Source: a virus | Reading direction: 5' to 3' (one strand) | Virus record (IMG/VR): IMGVR_UViG_3300017757_000025 | Location: 1-43,938 of that record | DNA: 43,938 nt | Part shown: positions 41,563 to 43,938 of the stretch, one piece after another | How the letters are laid out: each line of letters opens with the position of its first letter | Position numbering within the stretch: the first letter of the stretch is position 1 | Notes under the pieces: model-generated | What the model saw: only the letters and a program-made list of their open reading frames with translations | What the model was told of the DNA's origin: nothing | Database searches by the model: none | Position numbers and translations under genes: made by a program

Positions 41563-43419
41563 ATGAAGTCAATCAAAAAGTTTTCTGCAATGACTGCTAC
41601 GGATCAATCGATCACAGAGTCTGCAAAAGTAAGCCAAGAAGCTGTTGAGGAATTGATCAAAAAGATTGGTTTTGACAGTATAGAAGAATTAAAGAAAGAA
41701 AAAGATCTACTTTCTAAACTCGAATCATTAGCTAAAAGTTCTGCTAAAAAAGATGACATCTCTGAAGATGAAATTGAAGAAGATAGAGCTGAAGATATCG
41801 AAGATGAAATGAAAGCCAAAGGCAAGCCAAAATCTTTAGAAGGTACTGAAGATAAAGAAGGTGATGAGGAAGTAGTTTTATCTGGTGAAGAAGAAGTAGA
41901 AGAAGATAGAGCTGAGGATATTGAAGATGAGGTATTATCTAAAGGTAAACCAAAATCTTTAGAAAAAGAAGAAGGTGATGTAGTCTCTGCTGATCAAGAA
42001 ATTACTAAAGAAGTTCCAGCTGAAGCCGATGAGGTTGAGGATGAGGACGGCGTTGAGGTTGCTTCAGAAGAAGAAGAAACTCCAAAAGCTACACGCAGAA
42101 TAATGGCTTTTGAAGATTTTATTAAAGAGAAGGAAGAAACTATCAATAAGAATATTAAATATCATGATGATGATGAAGAACCAGAAGATTACGCTGTTCC
42201 AGTAGCGGCCTCTGCTGATCCTCTTGCTGAAGCTAAAGTTAATGAAGATGATGAAGATAAAGGCGAAGAAGATGAAAAGAAAGGTGATGAGCTAGAAGAT
42301 AAAGGTGATAAGAAAGTTGATTCTGAAGATGATAAAGAAAAAGCAGACCATTATAAAGGAGCTGTTAAATCTGATGATAAACAAATCGATGCTTTAAAGA
42401 AAGATGTTAAGTATGATAAAGAAGAAGAGGAAGATGCTGAAAAGAATGAATCTGCTATTATGTCTTTTGATAAATTTGTAAATGAAGCTTATGATAAAGT
42501 AACTCTAGGTGGAAACAAAGGTGATAAATCTAAAACTCACGATGGAGAAGATTATGAAGATGAAGATGAAAAAGACGAATCTGCAAATGAAAAGTATGAC
42601 AAGGTAACTTTAGGCGGAAACAAAGGCGATAAATCTAAAACTCATGACGGTGAAGATTACGAAGATGAAGATGAGAAAGATGAATCAACAAATGAGAAGT
42701 ATGACAAAGTAACTTTAGGTGGTAATAAAGGCGATAAGTCTAAAACCAAAGAAGGTGAAGAAGATTATGAAGATGAAGATAAAACTGATGAAGCTTATGA
42801 TAAAGTAACTCTAGGTGGAAATAAAGGTGATAAATCTAAAACTCATGATGGAGAAGATTACGAAGATGAAGATGAAAAGGATGAATCTGTTGAAGAAGCT
42901 GTCGGTGAAGTAATTACTAAAGTTGAAGGTGATGAAATTAAAGCCGAAGAAACTGGTGCTGATGGTATAGCTATTCCTGTAATTAAAGGTGATGGACCAG
43001 AAACTGCTGCAGGTATCGCTGGAGATATGATGGATATGGGTAAACCTAAAAGTGTTGAAGGTAAAGGTAAAGAACTTATTTCAAAAGATCAAGTAATTAC
43101 TGATGTTGTAAAAGGTGAAGCTGATGATAAAGCAGATGGTACTGAAATAGTAAAGGAAGAAGAAGAAGTATTACCTGATGATTCAATTGCTGAAAAATTT
43201 AGAAAACTTGCTGTTAAGAAATTAGGAACCGTAAATGAAAAAGCTGAAATTAAATCTGCTGATGAATTTAAAGAATATGCAATGGCAATTCTAAAAGATG
43301 CTCACGGTGATAAATTTGACGAAGGTAAAGCAAAAGAAGTTGCTGATGGTTTAATCGATAAGTATGGAGAAGACTATGGAGCAATGGTTGGAGCTTTACA
43401 ATCTACGATGGGATCATAA
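41563..43419 (+). CDS. large acidic repeat protein, probable prohead core/scaffold protein
   Basis: 618 aa, extremely rich in Glu, Asp and Lys. It starts MKSIKKFSAMT and has ITE/S near residue 19, an (L/I)-x-E site of prohead-protease type. Internal parts repeat: DRAEDIEDE with GKPKSLE (about 72-92 and 113-133) and later GKPKSVE; two M-x-F-x-x-F starts (MAFEDFIKEKEE; MSFDKFVNEAYDK); and four copies of YDKVTLGGNKGDKSKT (42490-42888). The C-terminal 80 residues look folded (AEKFRKLAVKKLGTVNEK; DKFDEGKAKEVADGLIDKYG). T4 gp22, the major core protein, is likewise acidic and cut into peptides. I infer a core or scaffold role, with the internal starts as possible processing points. Other acidic disordered proteins would look similar. 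Confidence 0.55.
   Translation: MKSIKKFSAMTATDQSITESAKVSQEAVEELIKKIGFDSIEELKKEKDLLSKLESLAKSSAKKDDISEDEIEEDRAEDIEDEMKAKGKPKSLEGTEDKEGDEEVVLSGEEEVEEDRAEDIEDEVLSKGKPKSLEKEEGDVVSADQEITKEVPAEADEVEDEDGVEVASEEEETPKATRRIMAFEDFIKEKEETINKNIKYHDDDEEPEDYAVPVAASADPLAEAKVNEDDEDKGEEDEKKGDELEDKGDKKVDSEDDKEKADHYKGAVKSDDKQIDALKKDVKYDKEEEEDAEKNESAIMSFDKFVNEAYDKVTLGGNKGDKSKTHDGEDYEDEDEKDESANEKYDKVTLGGNKGDKSKTHDGEDYEDEDEKDESTNEKYDKVTLGGNKGDKSKTKEGEEDYEDEDKTDEAYDKVTLGGNKGDKSKTHDGEDYEDEDEKDESVEEAVGEVITKVEGDEIKAEETGADGIAIPVIKGDGPETAAGIAGDMMDMGKPKSVEGKGKELISKDQVITDVVKGEADDKADGTEIVKEEEEVLPDDSIAEKFRKLAVKKLGTVNEKAEIKSADEFKEYAMAILKDAHGDKFDEGKAKEVADGLIDKYGEDYGAMVGALQSTMGS
42490..42888 (+). repeat. four tandem repeats of about 35 codons
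   Basis: Copies begin at 42490, 42595, 42700 and 42796 (spacing 105, 105 and 96 bases), each encoding YDKVTLGGNKGDKSKT then DGEDYEDEDEKDES or a variant. Copies 1 and 4 share DNA spelling (gcttatgataaagtaactct) while 2 and 3 share another, suggesting duplication of units followed by exchange. Confidence 0.85.
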
Positions 43420-43431
43420 TTAAAACAAAAT

Positions 43432-43938
43432 ATGAAACATATAAAATTGTTTGAACAGTGGCTGGCCGATAAAAGCCAGCCATTTCTTTTTGAAGGGGGT
43501 GCTGCTGGTCATATGCAACATCCGTTTGATGATAAAGACCTGACCTTTGGTGATTTTAAAGCAATGGTTGATGCTGGTCTTAGAGGCCAATTAAACTTTG
43601 AAGAAGATCCTACTGAAAAGACTGATGGCCAAAATCTGTTTGTAACTATGCAAGATGGTAAAGTAAAATTTGCCAGAAATAAAGGACAGATGGCAAATCC
43701 TATAGATCTTAATGGTATTATAAAAATGTTTACAGGACATGCATCTAAATTAGTTGAAGATACTTATATCTTTGCAGCTAGAGATTTAGATAAATTATTA
43801 AGAAAGCTTTCTTCAGCAGATCAAGAAAAGTATTTTAAGAATGGAAAAGATTTTATGAATATGGAATTAATCTATTCATTAAATCCAAATGTTATTCATT
43901 ATGATACTGATGTTATACAATTTCATGGAATAAAAGAA
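43432..43938 (+). CDS. nucleotidyltransferase/ligase-like enzyme, 3' end beyond window
   Basis: The frame is open from the ATG at 43432 to the edge (169 residues). The core is that of an ATP-dependent ligase-type nucleotidyltransferase: motif I TEKTDGQNLF with candidate adenylated Lys63 in K-x-D-G, then VKFARNKGQM (Arg82) and later FMNMELIYSLNPNVIHYD, like motifs Ia and III. Residues 18-31 (FLFEGGAAGHMQHP) hold an L-F-E/G site. The start MKHIKLFEQWL shares its pattern with this phage's capsid-targeting-like starts. It could seal DNA or RNA ends, or adenylate another substrate; the missing C-terminal half prevents a choice. An intrinsic terminator lies inside codons 10-20. Confidence 0.7.
   Translation, partial: MKHIKLFEQWLADKSQPFLFEGGAAGHMQHPFDDKDLTFGDFKAMVDAGLRGQLNFEEDPTEKTDGQNLFVTMQDGKVKFARNKGQMANPIDLNGIIKMFTGHASKLVEDTYIFAARDLDKLLRKLSSADQEKYFKNGKDFMNMELIYSLNPNVIHYDTDVIQFHGIKE
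43459..43491 (+). terminator. intrinsic terminator inside the start of the ligase-like gene
   Basis: TGGCTGGC (43459-43466) pairs perfectly with GCCAGCCA (43475-43482) around an 8-base loop, followed by TTTCTTTTT (43483-43491). It is the only GC-rich hairpin with a T-run that I noticed in the window. It lies 40 bases past the stop of the acidic protein, as a terminator for that gene would, but within codons 10-20 of the next ORF. Confidence 0.75.

Noticed and set aside
42490-42888. Tandem repeats as a possible CRISPR array
   Set aside because: Repeats are in frame, encode near-identical peptides, have no spacers, and vary mainly at third codon positions. They are protein repeats.
1-43938. 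tRNA genes and site-specific integration features
   Set aside because: I found no cloverleaf, no attachment-like direct repeat pair and no integrase; the gaps are too short to hide a tRNA except at 36807-36890 and 37179-37340, where none folds by eye.

Overview
The window is a stretch of an AT-rich, tailed double-stranded DNA phage with a contractile (T4-like, myovirus) tail. Every gene I can support reads left to right, packed with gaps of a few bases or with ATGA/TAATG stop-start overlaps. I see no tRNA, CRISPR array, insertion sequence or host chromosomal gene. Evidence for the T4-like assignment: a GPW/gp25 wedge protein, a gp6/baseplate-J-like wedge protein, a gp5-like OB-fold spike, gp32-like ssDNA-binding protein, gp61-like primase, and adjacent UvsY-like and UvsW genes. 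The host is probably a member of the Bacteroidetes (inference): starts are mostly preceded by A-rich leaders without a clear Shine-Dalgarno sequence, one gap carries a TAnnTTTG box, and the fibre and structural proteins look like those of flavobacterial phages.

Layout. Positions 1-7284 hold the end of an unknown gene, a small unknown gene, two proteins with probable tail-tube-like domains, a LysM-like baseplate protein, a hub-like protein and the central spike. Positions 7376-9850 carry two genes unexpected in a tail cluster: a four-domain S1 RNA-binding protein and a putative glutamine-synthetase-fold amidoligase with a beta-helix tail. Positions 9857-17415 give a structural protein, gp25, gp6, an 89-aa ORF and a 1374-aa probable wedge protein separated from it by one in-frame stop. 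Positions 17424-35758 encode fibre and peripheral baseplate proteins, one with collagen-like repeats, a membrane-anchored spanin-like protein and a tube-like protein. Positions 35784-43938 shift to head and DNA metabolism: a small protein with a T4-like capsid-targeting sequence, a RuvC-like resolvase, a GroES-like co-chaperonin, gp32, primase, UvsY, UvsW, a large acidic repeat protein (probable prohead core/scaffold) and the start of a nucleotidyltransferase (ligase-like) gene.

How they work together. The left four-fifths builds the baseplate, tail and fibres; the right end supplies recombination-dependent replication proteins (gp32, UvsY, UvsW, primase, resolvase), a capsid-folding cochaperonin and head-core proteins. 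Short AT boxes (ATATATAA, TAAATAAATA) recur at similar distances upstream of starts and are candidate phage late promoters. Several lie inside hairpins that would hide the start region in read-through RNA, as T4 does for gene e and soc.

The most interesting points are the amidoligase and S1 pair with the promoter-in-hairpin between them, mutually exclusive stems in the gp32 leader, a family of proteins with capsid-targeting-like N-termini (including a Gly-rich membrane-active-looking peptide and the ligase-like enzyme), an intrinsic terminator inside the start of the last gene, and the single stop codon splitting a wedge gene.
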